A program made the position numbers and the translations under genes. A model generated the notes under the pieces. It searched no databases. It was not told where the DNA came from and was given only the letters and a program-made list of their open reading frames with translations. A DNA stretch of 64,000 nucleotides from Chryseobacterium lathyri (lineage in GTDB: Bacteria > Bacteroidota > Bacteroidia > Flavobacteriales > Weeksellaceae). The stretch spans positions 62,001 through 126,000 of the forward strand of contig NZ_QNFY01000010.1 of the NCBI RefSeq assembly GCF_003290185.1, written 5' to 3'. How positions within the stretch are numbered: the first letter of the stretch is position 1; each line of letters starts with the position of its first letter. This document shows positions 30,453 through 39,740 of this stretch, in pieces.

Positions 30453-33242
30453 TTAAGCTATACTATGACCAACCTGGACTAACTCTTTAATAGGTGGAGC
30501 AAATTTAGTCAGGTCAATACCTTCAACGGCAGCTTTATATTCATCAATATTAGGAATTCTTCCAATGATAGCAGAAAGAACAACCACCGGAGTTGAAGCC
30601 AATAAAGATTCTCCTTTTTTACGTTCTGAATCTTCAACTACTCTTCCCTGGAAAAGACGGGTAGAAGTTGCCAGTACCGTATCTCCTTTAGCCGCTTTTT
30701 CCTGATTCCCCATACAAAGGTTACAGCCTGGACGCTCAAGATACATCATGTTTTTGTATTCAACACGTGCTTCGCCTTTAGGAGCATTATCATCAAATTC
30801 AAACCCTGAATATTTTTCTAAAAATTCCCAGTCTCCTTCTGCTTTTAATTCATCAATAATGTTATACGTTGGAGCGGCTACAACAAGCGGAGCGTTAAAC
30901 TCAACTTTACCTTGTTGTTTTTCAATATTTCTAAGCATTTGAGAAACAATTTTCAAATCGCCTTTGTGAACCATACAAGATCCAACAAATCCAAGATCCA
31001 CTTTTTTCTCGCCTCCGTAATAAGAAAGGTCTCTGATGGTATCATGAGTATATCTCTTAGAAACATCTTCGTTGTTTACATCCGGGTCAGCAATCATCGG
31101 TTCAACGATGGCATCAAGATCAACAACAACTTCAGCATAATATTTAGCATTCGCATCCGGTGTCAGAGCTGGTTTCTCACCAGATCTGATTTCAGCGATT
31201 CTCTTATCAGCCTTATTAATTAATCCCTGAAGGACATGGTTATGATTGTCCATACCCTTATCAATCATGATCTGGATTCTGCCTTTTGCAATTTCCAATG
31301 ACTCGATCAGGGTTTCGTTCTCAGAAATATTGATGGAAGCTTTTGCCTTCATCTCCGCAGTCCAGTCTGTAAAGGTAAATGCCTGGTCAGCAGGAAGTGT
31401 TCCGATGTGAACCTCAATGATTCTACCCTGGAATACGTTTTCCCCACCAAACTGCTTAAGCATCTGAGCCTGAGTAGCATGAACAACATCACGGAAATCC
31501 ATGTGCTCTTTCATGTTTCCTTTGAAAGTTACTTTTACGGATTCAGGGATTGGCATAGATGCTTCACCTGTAGCCAGTGCAAGGGCAACTGTTCCTGAGT
31601 CTGCTCCAAAAGCAACCCCTTTAGACATTCTTGTGTGGGAGTCACCACCAATGATGATCGCCCACTCGTCTATCGTTATATCATTAAGAACCTTGTGAAT
31701 AACATCTGTCATAGCGTGGTATTCACCTTTCGGGTCACGGGCTGTGATCAAACCGAATTCGTTCATGAATTTCATTAGTTTCGGAATGTTGGCCTGCGCC
31801 TTTTTATCCCAAACAGAAGCAGTGTGACATCCGGATTGATAAGCACCGTCAACAATTGGAGAAATCACGGTAGCTGCCATTGATTCAAGTTCCTGGGCGG
31901 TCATCAAACCTGTTGTATCCTGAGAACCAACGATATTAACCTGTACACGAACGTCTGAACCGGCATGCAAAACTTTTCCCGGAGTTGTTCCGACTGCGTT
32001 TCTGTTGAAGATTTTTTCAACTGCAGTCAAACCTTGTCCTTCGTGGGAAATTTCTTTTGACGGAGCAAAAACAAGAGGAGTTTCTATTCCTAAAAGTTTT
32101 GCAGCAAATGTCTGCAGCTTTTTACCGAATACAATTGCATATGATCCGCCAGCCTTGATGAATTCCATTTTTTGTGGAGTGAATGCCTTAGCAATATCAA
32201 TCAGCTCCTGGTCACCGTTATAAAGTTTTTTTGTTTTTGTATTGATGGTAAGAACGGTTCCTGTAGCAACGGAGTACGCTTCTTCAAGAATCGGTTCCCC
32301 AGCTTCGTTACGGATTGGCTCTCCATTTTCGTCCAGTTTTTTAACCCAGTTTTTAAGGTCAAGGCCAATACCACCGGTAACGTCAACCGTAGTAAGGAAA
32401 ATCGGAGAAATACCGTTTGTTCCTCCAACGATTGGAGCAATATTCACGAATGGGATGTACGGGCTTGCTTGCTTACCTGTCCATAAAGCTACGTTGTTCA
32501 CTCCGGACATTCTGGATGAACCTACACCCATGGTTCCTTTTTCTGCGATAAGCATTACACTTTTATCAGGATGCTGTGCCTGCAAAGCTTTAATTTCTTC
32601 CTGCGCCTGAGGAGTGATCATACATTTACCATGAAGTTCACGGTCTGATCTTGAGTGCGCCTGATTCCCCGGAGAAAGTAAATCTGTCGAGATATCACCT
32701 TCACCTGCGATAAAAGTCACTACTTTTATTTCTTCAGCAACTTCCGGAAGTTTAGTGAAGAACTCTGCTTGTGCATAGCTTTCAATAATTTCTTTGGCGA
32801 TTTCGTTACCGCTATTGAATGCTTCCTTCAGACGGTTGGTATCTGCCTCATAAAGGAAAACCTGTGTCTTAAGAACGTCTGCCGCTTCCTTGGCAATAGA
32901 GATATCATTACCCAAAGCCAGATCAAGCAGTACCTCAATAGAAGGTCCTCCCTTCATGTGAGATAATAATTCAAAAGCAAAGGCCGGAGATATTTCTTCT
33001 ACTACGGATTCTCCCAGAATAATCTCTTTTAAAAACTTAGCTTTTACGCCTGCAGCACTTGTTGTTCCTGGTAAGGTGTTGTAAATGAAAAATTTAAGAG
33101 AATCTGATCGATATTCGTTACCCGGATCTTTAATTTGTGCAATGATTTCGCTTAGTAATCCGGCACCGTCAATTGGCTTTGGATTGAGTCCCTGGTTTTT
33201 TCTTTCTTCAATCTCTTGGATGTAATCCTGATACATATTCAT
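30453..33242 (-). CDS. acnB: Bifunctional aconitate hydratase 2 / 2-methylisocitrate dehydratase
   Basis: A 929-residue AcnB-type enzyme. The N-terminal HEAT-like and swivel domains precede the catalytic part, as in the family. Cluster cysteines are in VGSCMVHKGDL and PGCNLCMGNQ; GGDSHTRMSKGVAFGADSGTVA is the substrate loop. AcnB serves the TCA cycle and, in some species, methylcitrate breakdown. It is only distantly related to the neighbouring mitochondrial-type aconitase, so both families are encoded side by side. Confidence 0.95.
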   Translation of the reverse strand: MNMYQDYIQEIEERKNQGLNPKPIDGAGLLSEIIAQIKDPGNEYRSDSLKFFIYNTLPGTTSAAGVKAKFLKEIILGESVVEEISPAFAFELLSHMKGGPSIEVLLDLALGNDISIAKEAADVLKTQVFLYEADTNRLKEAFNSGNEIAKEIIESYAQAEFFTKLPEVAEEIKVVTFIAGEGDISTDLLSPGNQAHSRSDRELHGKCMITPQAQEEIKALQAQHPDKSVMLIAEKGTMGVGSSRMSGVNNVALWTGKQASPYIPFVNIAPIVGGTNGISPIFLTTVDVTGGIGLDLKNWVKKLDENGEPIRNEAGEPILEEAYSVATGTVLTINTKTKKLYNGDQELIDIAKAFTPQKMEFIKAGGSYAIVFGKKLQTFAAKLLGIETPLVFAPSKEISHEGQGLTAVEKIFNRNAVGTTPGKVLHAGSDVRVQVNIVGSQDTTGLMTAQELESMAATVISPIVDGAYQSGCHTASVWDKKAQANIPKLMKFMNEFGLITARDPKGEYHAMTDVIHKVLNDITIDEWAIIIGGDSHTRMSKGVAFGADSGTVALALATGEASMPIPESVKVTFKGNMKEHMDFRDVVHATQAQMLKQFGGENVFQGRIIEVHIGTLPADQAFTFTDWTAEMKAKASINISENETLIESLEIAKGRIQIMIDKGMDNHNHVLQGLINKADKRIAEIRSGEKPALTPDANAKYYAEVVVDLDAIVEPMIADPDVNNEDVSKRYTHDTIRDLSYYGGEKKVDLGFVGSCMVHKGDLKIVSQMLRNIEKQQGKVEFNAPLVVAAPTYNIIDELKAEGDWEFLEKYSGFEFDDNAPKGEARVEYKNMMYLERPGCNLCMGNQEKAAKGDTVLATSTRLFQGRVVEDSERKKGESLLASTPVVVLSAIIGRIPNIDEYKAAVEGIDLTKFAPPIKELVQVGHSIA

Positions 33243-33419
33243 AATAATAGAAGTCTTTTAAATTTTAAAAGTAGATGTAAGGCAGTTGTCAGTACTAAAG
33301 TTGCTGCAAAAAAACAAGTATAGTCATCAACAACATAATCTACCCCTTTAAAAATGTGAAATAATGTTCCGTTTCAAAGTGGGATATATTTGACCTTTAA
33401 TAGAATGTAAGTAATTTAC

Positions 33420-33500
33420 CTGCGATTTGTCTTGCTGAAAAACTCTCTTTGGGTAAGATTTATACACTTTTTTGACAGCATTCCTATCAAAATTATATCT
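33420..33500 (-). pseudogene. Decayed 5' fragment of the mitochondrial-type aconitase gene
   Basis: About 80 bases align with the first 26 codons of the aconitase at 27871-30138 (its segment 30061-30142), with roughly three quarters of positions identical, including the block ACACTTTTTTGA and GATTTGTCTTG. Two single-base deletions are present; one removes the start codon. Nothing similar extends beyond. The rest of the 33243-33644 gap holds no gene except the next promoter. Confidence 0.7.
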
Positions 33501-33605
33501 CCAAAACGTTTTTAGATTATCAAACACTTAAAAAGTGCTTCCAAATTTACGAATTTTTTAGTATTTTATCAGAATGAAATTATTTAGATTCTTTATAAAT
33601 ATGAA

Positions 33606-33637
33606 TTTGATAATTTCTATTTTTGGCCGTAATTTTG
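33606..33637 (+). promoter_or_regulatory. Promoter of the WG-repeat protein gene
   Basis: TTTG (33606-33609), spacer of 20 bases and TAATTTTG (33630-33637): a full match to the Bacteroidetes consensus, just upstream of ATG 33645. Confidence 0.65.
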
Positions 33638-33644
33638 CAGGCAA

Positions 33645-34424
33645 ATGATGAATATGAAAAATATCCTGAATTTTTGGTGTGTATTTATCTCGGTTTTCGT
33701 TTTTTCACAGACGAAATCCGTGAAGAAGCTACCGATTAAAAATGTAACTAAAACTGTAGTGAAAAAGGGATCTGCAGTGGCTAAGCCAAACCCGGATCTG
33801 GTGATCATCAATCCGGATCTTCCGGTTTTGATCCCTAAAAAAGAAGATGGAAAATTTGGTTACGTTAATCAGAACGGAAAATTTATTATCAAACCTGAAT
33901 ACCATATTGCCGTCTTTTTTTATGAAGATTGTAATCTTTTGAACTCTCCCAACGAAAAAATAAGAAAATTCGGAACTAAAGAATATGCTACCGTAGAAAA
34001 GGATATGATTTCTTACCGGGTGAATAAGGCGGGGAAAAGAGTTTATCAGTTCAAAGATTCGGATCTCGGAAAATGTAAGTTGGAGGATTATAAGCAGCAG
34101 CTGTATCAGGCATACGTTTTAAACGGATTTTACGGTATCATTGAAAAGTCCAGATTCGTGAACGCAGCAGATTACAGGGATTACCAGATCTATCCCCAGT
34201 ATCAGTATTTATATATTCTGGAAGGTGATGATACCGCAGATCCAATGATTGTGGCTTCCCACAACGACAGGTTTGGAGTAATTGATGTTAATAATAAAGT
34301 GATTGTTCCTTTTGAATATTCCAATATAAAAAGGAATTTCAGCTGGAAAATGGGGAAAATGTTTGACGTGACGAAAGACGGAAAGAACTATTATTATATC
34401 GATGCCAGAAATAAGACTTATTAA
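33645..34424 (+). CDS. WG-repeat containing secreted protein
   Basis: A 259-residue protein with an N-terminal signal peptide (about 1-23, ending FVFSQ) and WG-type beta repeats, for example GKFGYVNQNGKFIIKPEY near residue 69 and DRFGVIDVNNKVIVPFEY near 210. WG repeats are widespread in Bacteroidetes and are probably structural or binding modules; the function here is unknown. Three ATG codons (33645, 33648 and 33654) could start it; the promoter ends too near to decide. It ends 300 bases before the next gene. Confidence 0.85.
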   Translation: MMNMKNILNFWCVFISVFVFSQTKSVKKLPIKNVTKTVVKKGSAVAKPNPDLVIINPDLPVLIPKKEDGKFGYVNQNGKFIIKPEYHIAVFFYEDCNLLNSPNEKIRKFGTKEYATVEKDMISYRVNKAGKRVYQFKDSDLGKCKLEDYKQQLYQAYVLNGFYGIIEKSRFVNAADYRDYQIYPQYQYLYILEGDDTADPMIVASHNDRFGVIDVNNKVIVPFEYSNIKRNFSWKMGKMFDVTKDGKNYYYIDARNKTY

Positions 34425-34534
34425 TCTTTGTATAAGAATATCTCTTTCAGATTAAATTGAGAATGCAGATCTTATCATTCACAGAGTATCGGAAGATCCT
34501 ATCTCACTTTTTTTTTGTAATTTCGCGTTGAAAT

Positions 34535-34608
34535 AAAGGGGTGCTTTAATAAGCTGAGATTATACCCAATGAACCTGGAACAGATAATGCTGTTTAGGGA
34601 ATTTTGAA
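34535..34608 (+). ncRNA. TPP riboswitch of a TonB-dependent receptor gene
   Basis: Aptamer blocks: GGGGTGC at 34538, GCTGAGA at 34553, TACCCAATGAACCTGG at 34562, AGATAATGCTG and TTTAGGGAA to about 34602. AAAT/ATTT pairs can close P1. TAATTTCG (34518-34525) is a likely -7 box, the same variant form as at the thi operon. The aptamer lies about 120 bases upstream of the receptor ATG. Confidence 0.95.
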
Positions 34609-34724
34609 AATGTACCACTGGAACAGTATAACAATATACCAATCATTGCTAGACTGTTAAATTAGTAAATTGCTACATTATTTAATCCGCCCCTTTTATT
34701 CATTAAATTTTAAAAATTTATAGA

Positions 34725-36863
34725 ATGAAAGGATTATTTTTTTTAGGGCTTACGGTAGGCTCTGCAGCCTTTATCCAGGCGCAAAATAAGGATTCACTGA
34801 AGGTCAGGGAAATTGAAGCTGTCAACTTTACCAAAAGACTTCCTGTTGCCAAAGAAATCATTAACGTACAGAAAGATGTAGACAGCAGGAATCTGGGTCA
34901 GGATCTTCCAATTCTTTTAAAAAATCAAACGTCTGTTATCTCAACCTCTGATGCCGGAAACGGGATTGGGTACACGGGATTCAGAATTCGTGGAGTAGAA
35001 GGAAAAGGTATTAATGTGATGATGAACGGCGTTCCCTATAACGATTCTGAAAGCCAGGGAACATTTTTCGTCAATGTTCCGGATCTTACCAGTTCTGCCT
35101 CTCAGATTGTGATTCAGAGAGGGGTGGGGACTTCCAATAATGGGGTTTCTGCGTTTGGTGCGAGTATCAATGTGATCTCCAAAGAACCGGATGAGAAGAT
35201 GTATTTCAAAACCGATGACAGCTACGGCTCATTTAATACCTATAAATATTCAGCGGAAGCAGGTTCCGGGAAATTCTGGAACAACAGGCTTTCGGTGATG
35301 GGAAGGTATACGCGTATCCAATCTGACGGGTATATTGACAGAGCTTCTTCAAAACTGGATTCTTACAATTTCACTGCATTATTTGAAGAAGGGAAAACAA
35401 GGCTTCGTCTGATGGCTTTCGGAGGAAAAGAAAAAACTTATCAGGCATGGAACGGAATTGACCGGCCAACCTGGGAAACCAATCCTAAATTCAATTATTC
35501 AGGACAATACACAGATCTGTTGACCGGAGAAGAGAAATTCTATGATAACGAGACGGATAATTACAGACAGAATCATTTCCAACTTTTATGGGAGCAGAAA
35601 TTCAATGATAACTGGAATTTGGAAACCACGCTTCATTATACGAAAGGAAAAGGCTACTATGAAAACTATAAAAGAGTTGATGAAACAGATGTAGAGGCTA
35701 CACATTATTCCAATTATAATTTGCCGGTACCGGTTGTAAATGGCTCTCCGGTAGAAATAACCGATTTTATCAGAAAAAAATGGCTGGATAATGATTTTTA
35801 CGGGGCTGTTTCTACACTTTACGGAAAGCTGGATAATATAGATCTTAATTTCGGTGTGGTCGCGAACCAATACTATGGAAGACATTTTGGAAATGTTACC
35901 GGGGTTTATTTTCCACAGATCAATGAGTATGAATATTACAGAAACCGTTCGGTGAAAACTGAGCTGGCAGGGTTTGCAAAAGCTTTATGGAGAACCGGGG
36001 ATCACTTTGAATTTTTCGGAGATCTTCAGATCAGAAATATTGATTATGATACCAAGATCCTGAATACCGGAGATGGAGAAGGTGGAAATCTTGATAAGAG
36101 CTGGCTTTTCTTTAATCCAAAAGCGGGAGTGAATTATAAAATCGGGAATGGGAAAGTTTTCCTTTCATACGCACATGCCCACCGCGAACCGAACAGGGAT
36201 GACCTGATGAGTGATAATGAAGTAAAAGCCGAAAAACTCCATGATTTTGAAGCCGGTATTGAAAAACAGTTTGGAATTTTATCTGTTACGGCTAATTTAT
36301 ACTATATGTACTATGTTAATCAGTTAGTACTGAACGGGCAGTTAAATAATGTAGGAGCATTCATCAGAACAAACTCCGGAAAAAGCTACAGAAGAGGAAT
36401 TGAAATCGGAGCGTTGGCTAAACTTTCCAAGCAATGGGAAGTGAATGGGAATATCAGTCTCAGCCAGAATAGAAACCTTGATTTTAAAATTAAAAATAAT
36501 GGAGCACTTCAGAATCTGGGTGATACCAATATTTCATTTTCGCCTAATGTCATTGCCAATCTTGGCCTAAAGTTCAATCCTTCCAAGAGTTTTCTGTTTG
36601 CTTTAACGAATCAATATGTCGGAAAACAATATCTGGATAATACCGGGGATAAAAACCTCGAGCTGAAAGATTATTTCCTGACCGATTTCAATGCGCAGTA
36701 CCAGTTTACCATAGCCCATAATGATATTGCTTTAAAATTACTGGTGAATAATCTCTTTAATAAAAAATATGTAAACAACGGAGCGGTTTATGGTGGAGAT
36801 CCATACTATTTTTCACAGGCAGGAACTAATTTTATGTTCGGGATCAGCTGGAAAATTCAATAA
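34725..36863 (+). CDS. TonB-dependent receptor, probable thiamine/TPP uptake
   Basis: A 712-residue outer-membrane receptor with a signal peptide (about 1-19, ending IQAQ), plug domain (LPILLKNQTSVISTSDAG, FRIRGVEGKGINVMMNGVPYND, QIVIQRGVGTSNNGVSAFGASINVIS) and a barrel ending FMFGISWKIQ. Control by a TPP riboswitch points to thiamine or a thiamine derivative as the ligand. Comparative work on TPP riboswitches predicted such receptors (Omr1) in the Bacteroidetes/CFB group. No inner-membrane thiamine transporter is adjacent. Confidence 0.92.
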   Translation: MKGLFFLGLTVGSAAFIQAQNKDSLKVREIEAVNFTKRLPVAKEIINVQKDVDSRNLGQDLPILLKNQTSVISTSDAGNGIGYTGFRIRGVEGKGINVMMNGVPYNDSESQGTFFVNVPDLTSSASQIVIQRGVGTSNNGVSAFGASINVISKEPDEKMYFKTDDSYGSFNTYKYSAEAGSGKFWNNRLSVMGRYTRIQSDGYIDRASSKLDSYNFTALFEEGKTRLRLMAFGGKEKTYQAWNGIDRPTWETNPKFNYSGQYTDLLTGEEKFYDNETDNYRQNHFQLLWEQKFNDNWNLETTLHYTKGKGYYENYKRVDETDVEATHYSNYNLPVPVVNGSPVEITDFIRKKWLDNDFYGAVSTLYGKLDNIDLNFGVVANQYYGRHFGNVTGVYFPQINEYEYYRNRSVKTELAGFAKALWRTGDHFEFFGDLQIRNIDYDTKILNTGDGEGGNLDKSWLFFNPKAGVNYKIGNGKVFLSYAHAHREPNRDDLMSDNEVKAEKLHDFEAGIEKQFGILSVTANLYYMYYVNQLVLNGQLNNVGAFIRTNSGKSYRRGIEIGALAKLSKQWEVNGNISLSQNRNLDFKIKNNGALQNLGDTNISFSPNVIANLGLKFNPSKSFLFALTNQYVGKQYLDNTGDKNLELKDYFLTDFNAQYQFTIAHNDIALKLLVNNLFNKKYVNNGAVYGGDPYYFSQAGTNFMFGISWKIQ

Positions 36864-36920
36864 TACGGATGATAATTTGCCAAACAGGGTTTAATACATT
36901 CAATTTTATACCTATTTATC

Positions 36921-36947
36921 AAAAGACTGTTCAGGCAGTCTTTTTTT
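36921..36947 (+). terminator. Terminator after the thiamine receptor gene
   Basis: Stem AAAAGACTG / CAGTCTTTT with loop TTCAGG, followed by a T run. Confidence 0.85.
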
Positions 36948-36986
36948 ATATCCTACAAATCTCTTCAAAAAGTCACGAAAAAATTA

Positions 36987-36994
36987 TAAATTTG
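36987..36994 (+). promoter_or_regulatory. -7 promoter box of the HU-like protein gene
   Basis: TAAATTTG matches TAnnTTTG, 7 bases ahead of ATG 37002; no clear -33 box. Confidence 0.45.
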
Positions 36995-37001
36995 CTGCCA
37001 A

Positions 37002-37754
37002 ATGAATATTTCAGCTTACATTTTAGAATATCTGAAACAATTTGGAACTGTGACGGTTCCGGGATTCGGTGCGTTTTCGCTTAAAAACTCCAAGGCAATT
37101 ATTAATTCTGAGAACGGAAGCATTCTTCCGCCTGCAAGCGAGATCGTTTTTGCAGTGGATTATGAAATACAGTCTGACGAGCTGGCTGCCTTTATAGCCG
37201 GAGAAAAGCAGATGTCTTTAGAGGCTTCCAGAAGTGACTTGAAAATCCAGACTGATTTTTGGAAGAAAAAACTTCAGGCAGATCAGTTTCTGGAAATTCA
37301 GAACCTCGGAGCTATCCATATTGAAGATGATAAGACGCATTTCAAGGGGAAAAGAATAGAAGCGGGGCATCCGGACTTTTATGGGCTTGAAGAGATCAGG
37401 CTCTCGGATATCAACAATGGTGAAAAAATAAGTACTAAAGAAAAGAGAGAGAAAGATTATACATTCAAAAAATCTATTCTTTGGATTTTTCTGCTTGCCA
37501 TTCCTGTTTTAGGAATTCTGTATCTGGCATTCACCCAAAGAGAACTTCTTTTCGGAAAAAAATCTTTTGATAAAGTTTCTGTCCAGACTTCTACACATAG
37601 AATTGTAAAAGACACCGTAAAAGTAATGGTACAAGGTCCGGAAACGGCTGTTTCAGATTCCCTGAAAAAAGATTCATTAGCAAAACCAGCCGGAAAAGGC
37701 ATAAAACCCGCTTCGGCAGCTCAAAACAACACTAAGACTCAATGGCAAAAGTAA
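37002..37754 (+). CDS. CCDC81-like HU-domain membrane protein
   Basis: A 250-residue protein. Two HU/IHF-fold domains of the prokaryotic CCDC81-like type occupy about 1-60 (YLKQFGTVTVPGFGAFSLKN) and 65-135 (FLEIQNLGAIHIEDD). A basic linker, a membrane helix at about 154-172 and a low-complexity tail rich in Lys and Thr follow. Many relatives end in a SPOR domain that binds peptidoglycan; none is seen here. A role in linking cell wall and nucleoid or division has been suggested for the family. It overlaps the thioesterase gene by 13 bases. Confidence 0.78.
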   Translation: MNISAYILEYLKQFGTVTVPGFGAFSLKNSKAIINSENGSILPPASEIVFAVDYEIQSDELAAFIAGEKQMSLEASRSDLKIQTDFWKKKLQADQFLEIQNLGAIHIEDDKTHFKGKRIEAGHPDFYGLEEIRLSDINNGEKISTKEKREKDYTFKKSILWIFLLAIPVLGILYLAFTQRELLFGKKSFDKVSVQTSTHRIVKDTVKVMVQGPETAVSDSLKKDSLAKPAGKGIKPASAAQNNTKTQWQK

Positions 37755-38293
37755 AAAAAGCGTCAGAATCTCTGACGATCATGACCAATATTGTTCTTCC
37801 GAACGAAACCAACTCTTTAAGAAACCTTTTCGGAGGTGAACTTCTTGCAAAAATGGACCGTTGTGCTTCTATTTCTGCAGCCAGACACTGCGAGAGAAGA
37901 GTGGTAACAGCATCTGTAAATCATGTTTCTTTCAATCATCCTATCCCTGAAGGTGGGGTAGTGGTTCTGGAATCTAAAGTTTCAAGAGCTTTCTCTACTT
38001 CAATGGAGGTGTATGTGGATGTTTGGTTGGATGATCCGATCAATCAGAAGAAAGTTCATACCAATGAAGGAATTTATACTTTCGTTGCAGTAGATGAATT
38101 CAACCGTCCTATTCCTATCCCGGACATGATTCCCGAAACTGAAGAAGAAAAACTGAGACATGCTGCTGCTTTCAGAAGAAAAGAACTGTCATTAATCCTT
38201 TCCGGAAGAATGAAGCCCCTGGAATCGGTGGAACTTAAAAAATTATTCCAGGAACCGGAAGAAACAAAAGAGTCAAAGAAAGATAAAAAATAA
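37742..38293 (+). CDS. Hotdog-fold acyl-CoA thioesterase
   Basis: A 183-residue thioesterase of the cytosolic acyl-CoA hydrolase (YciA/ACOT) type. The conserved segment TNIVLPNETNSLRNLFGGEL with the Asn and Gly-Gly, and MDRCASISAARH follow near the N-terminus, then VNHVSFNHPI. A charged C-terminal tail extends past the fold. Probably hydrolyses medium or long acyl-CoA. Translationally linked to the HU-like gene upstream. Confidence 0.9.
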   Translation: MAKVKKASESLTIMTNIVLPNETNSLRNLFGGELLAKMDRCASISAARHCERRVVTASVNHVSFNHPIPEGGVVVLESKVSRAFSTSMEVYVDVWLDDPINQKKVHTNEGIYTFVAVDEFNRPIPIPDMIPETEEEKLRHAAAFRRKELSLILSGRMKPLESVELKKLFQEPEETKESKKDKK

Positions 38294-38297
38294 AAAA

Positions 38298-38807
38298 TTA
38301 AACACAAATAACACGAATAGATGGCACGAATTTTCACAAATGGTTTGTGCCTAATCAAATGAAAAAAAATAATAAAGATGGATATTTCAGAAAATGATAT
38401 ATCAAAAATTGTTTATGAAGCAGGGTATATAGTCCATAAGTCATTAGGACCGGGACTTTTTGGAAAGTGCTTATGAAGAATGTTTGTTTTATGAATTAAA
38501 TAAATTTGATATTCTTGTAGAGAGGCAAAAACCGATGCCATTAGTTTATGATGAGGTTAAAATGGATATTGGTTATAGGCTTGACTTTTTAATTGAAAAA
38601 AAAATTTGTGCTGGAAATAAAATCCATAGAATCATTACAAGATATTCATTTAGCACAAATACTTACATACCTTCGCCTAAGTAATTGTAAACTTGGAATG
38701 TTAATTAACTTTAATACACTTCAGTTTAAAAATGGAGTTAAAAGAGTGATTAACGGTACTTTATAATTGTGTTATTTGTGAAATAAATTAGTGCCATTTG
38801 TGTTTAA
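38298..38807. repeat. Inverted-repeat-bounded cassette with a GxxExxY gene
   Basis: TTAAACACAAAT (38298-38309) and ATTTGTGTTTAA (38796-38807) are perfect 12-bp inverted ends. Both flanks also carry GGCAC.AAT and TTCACAAAT-type blocks in opposite orientation. The unit encloses a broken GxxExxY gene, so it looks like a small mobile or repeat cassette. Confidence 0.6.
38378..38766 (+). pseudogene. GxxExxY protein gene with two frameshifts
   Basis: The frame opens MDISENDISKIVYEAGYIVHKSLGPGL and would normally continue into LESAYEECLFYEL, but an extra T in a T5 run at 38457-38461 shifts it. A second single-base gain in the A9-T3 run near 38595-38606 breaks it again before VLEIKSIESLQDIHL. With both repaired the product is 128 residues and matches the GxxExxY family (PD-(D/E)xK-like). 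The two lesions are in homopolymers, so sequencing error is possible. Confidence 0.8.
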
Positions 38808-38810
38808 ACT

Positions 38811-39740
38811 ATGAAAATACTTCTTTTAGATAAAAACCATCCTCTCATCACAGAACAGCTTTTAACTAAGAATTTTGTATTAGAAGAAGATTTCACATCT
38901 TCCTATGATGAGGTTTGTCATAAAATTGATAACTATGACGGAGTTATCATCAGAAGCAGAATTCCTCTGGATAAAAACTTTCTGGAAAAAGGGAAAAGCC
39001 TGAAGTTTATTGCCAGAGTAGGAGCGGGAATGGAAAATATTGATATTCCAGTTGCAGAAAAACTGGGAATTCAGTTGATCAATTCTCCGGAAGGGAACAG
39101 AGATTCGGTAGCAGAACATGTTGTAGGGATGCTGTTGATTTTAATGAACCGTCTTTTTATCGCCTCCCAAGAAGTGAAAAACGGAATCTGGCTTCGTGAA
39201 GAAAATAGGGGAGATGAGCTTCTCGGAAAAACGGTAGGGCTTATAGGATATGGAAACATGGGGAAAGCTACAGCAAAAAGATTCTCAGGATTTGGCTGTA
39301 AGGTTATTTTTCATGATATCCTTCCCGGGCTTTCTGATGAATATGCTACACAAGTCAGTTTAGAAGAACTAAAACAATCTGCAGATATTCTGAGCCTGCA
39401 TATTCCGCTGACTTCTGAAACTCACTATCTTATTGATGAAAAGTTTATTTCAGAAATGAAAAAAGACTTTTATTTCATCAATACAGCCAGAGGAAAAAAC
39501 GTAGAAACTAAATATTTAGTTGAATCTTTAAAATCAGGGAAAGTAAAAGGTGCCTGCCTTGATGTCCTTGAATATGAAAAGGCATCTTTTGAAAATCTGG
39601 AAACAGAAAATGAAGATCTTAAATACCTTCTGGAATCTGAAAAAACAATCGTAACACCACACATCGCCGGATGGACTCACCAAAGCAAAGAAAAGCTGGC
39701 ACAGGTGATCGTGGACAAGATAATTGCTTCCTACTGTTAG
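38811..39740 (+). CDS. D-2-hydroxyacid dehydrogenase (phosphoglycerate dehydrogenase-like)
   Basis: A 309-residue NAD-dependent dehydrogenase. RVGAGMENIDIPVAEKLGIQ and NSPEGNRDSVAEH precede the Rossmann motif GLIGYGNMGKATAKRF. Catalytic Arg is in NTARGKN and the catalytic His in TPHIAGWT. It lacks the C-terminal ACT domain of many serine-pathway enzymes. It may oxidise 3-phosphoglycerate or another 2-hydroxyacid; no serC or serB is next to it. Confidence 0.88.
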   Translation: MKILLLDKNHPLITEQLLTKNFVLEEDFTSSYDEVCHKIDNYDGVIIRSRIPLDKNFLEKGKSLKFIARVGAGMENIDIPVAEKLGIQLINSPEGNRDSVAEHVVGMLLILMNRLFIASQEVKNGIWLREENRGDELLGKTVGLIGYGNMGKATAKRFSGFGCKVIFHDILPGLSDEYATQVSLEELKQSADILSLHIPLTSETHYLIDEKFISEMKKDFYFINTARGKNVETKYLVESLKSGKVKGACLDVLEYEKASFENLETENEDLKYLLESEKTIVTPHIAGWTHQSKEKLAQVIVDKIIASYC

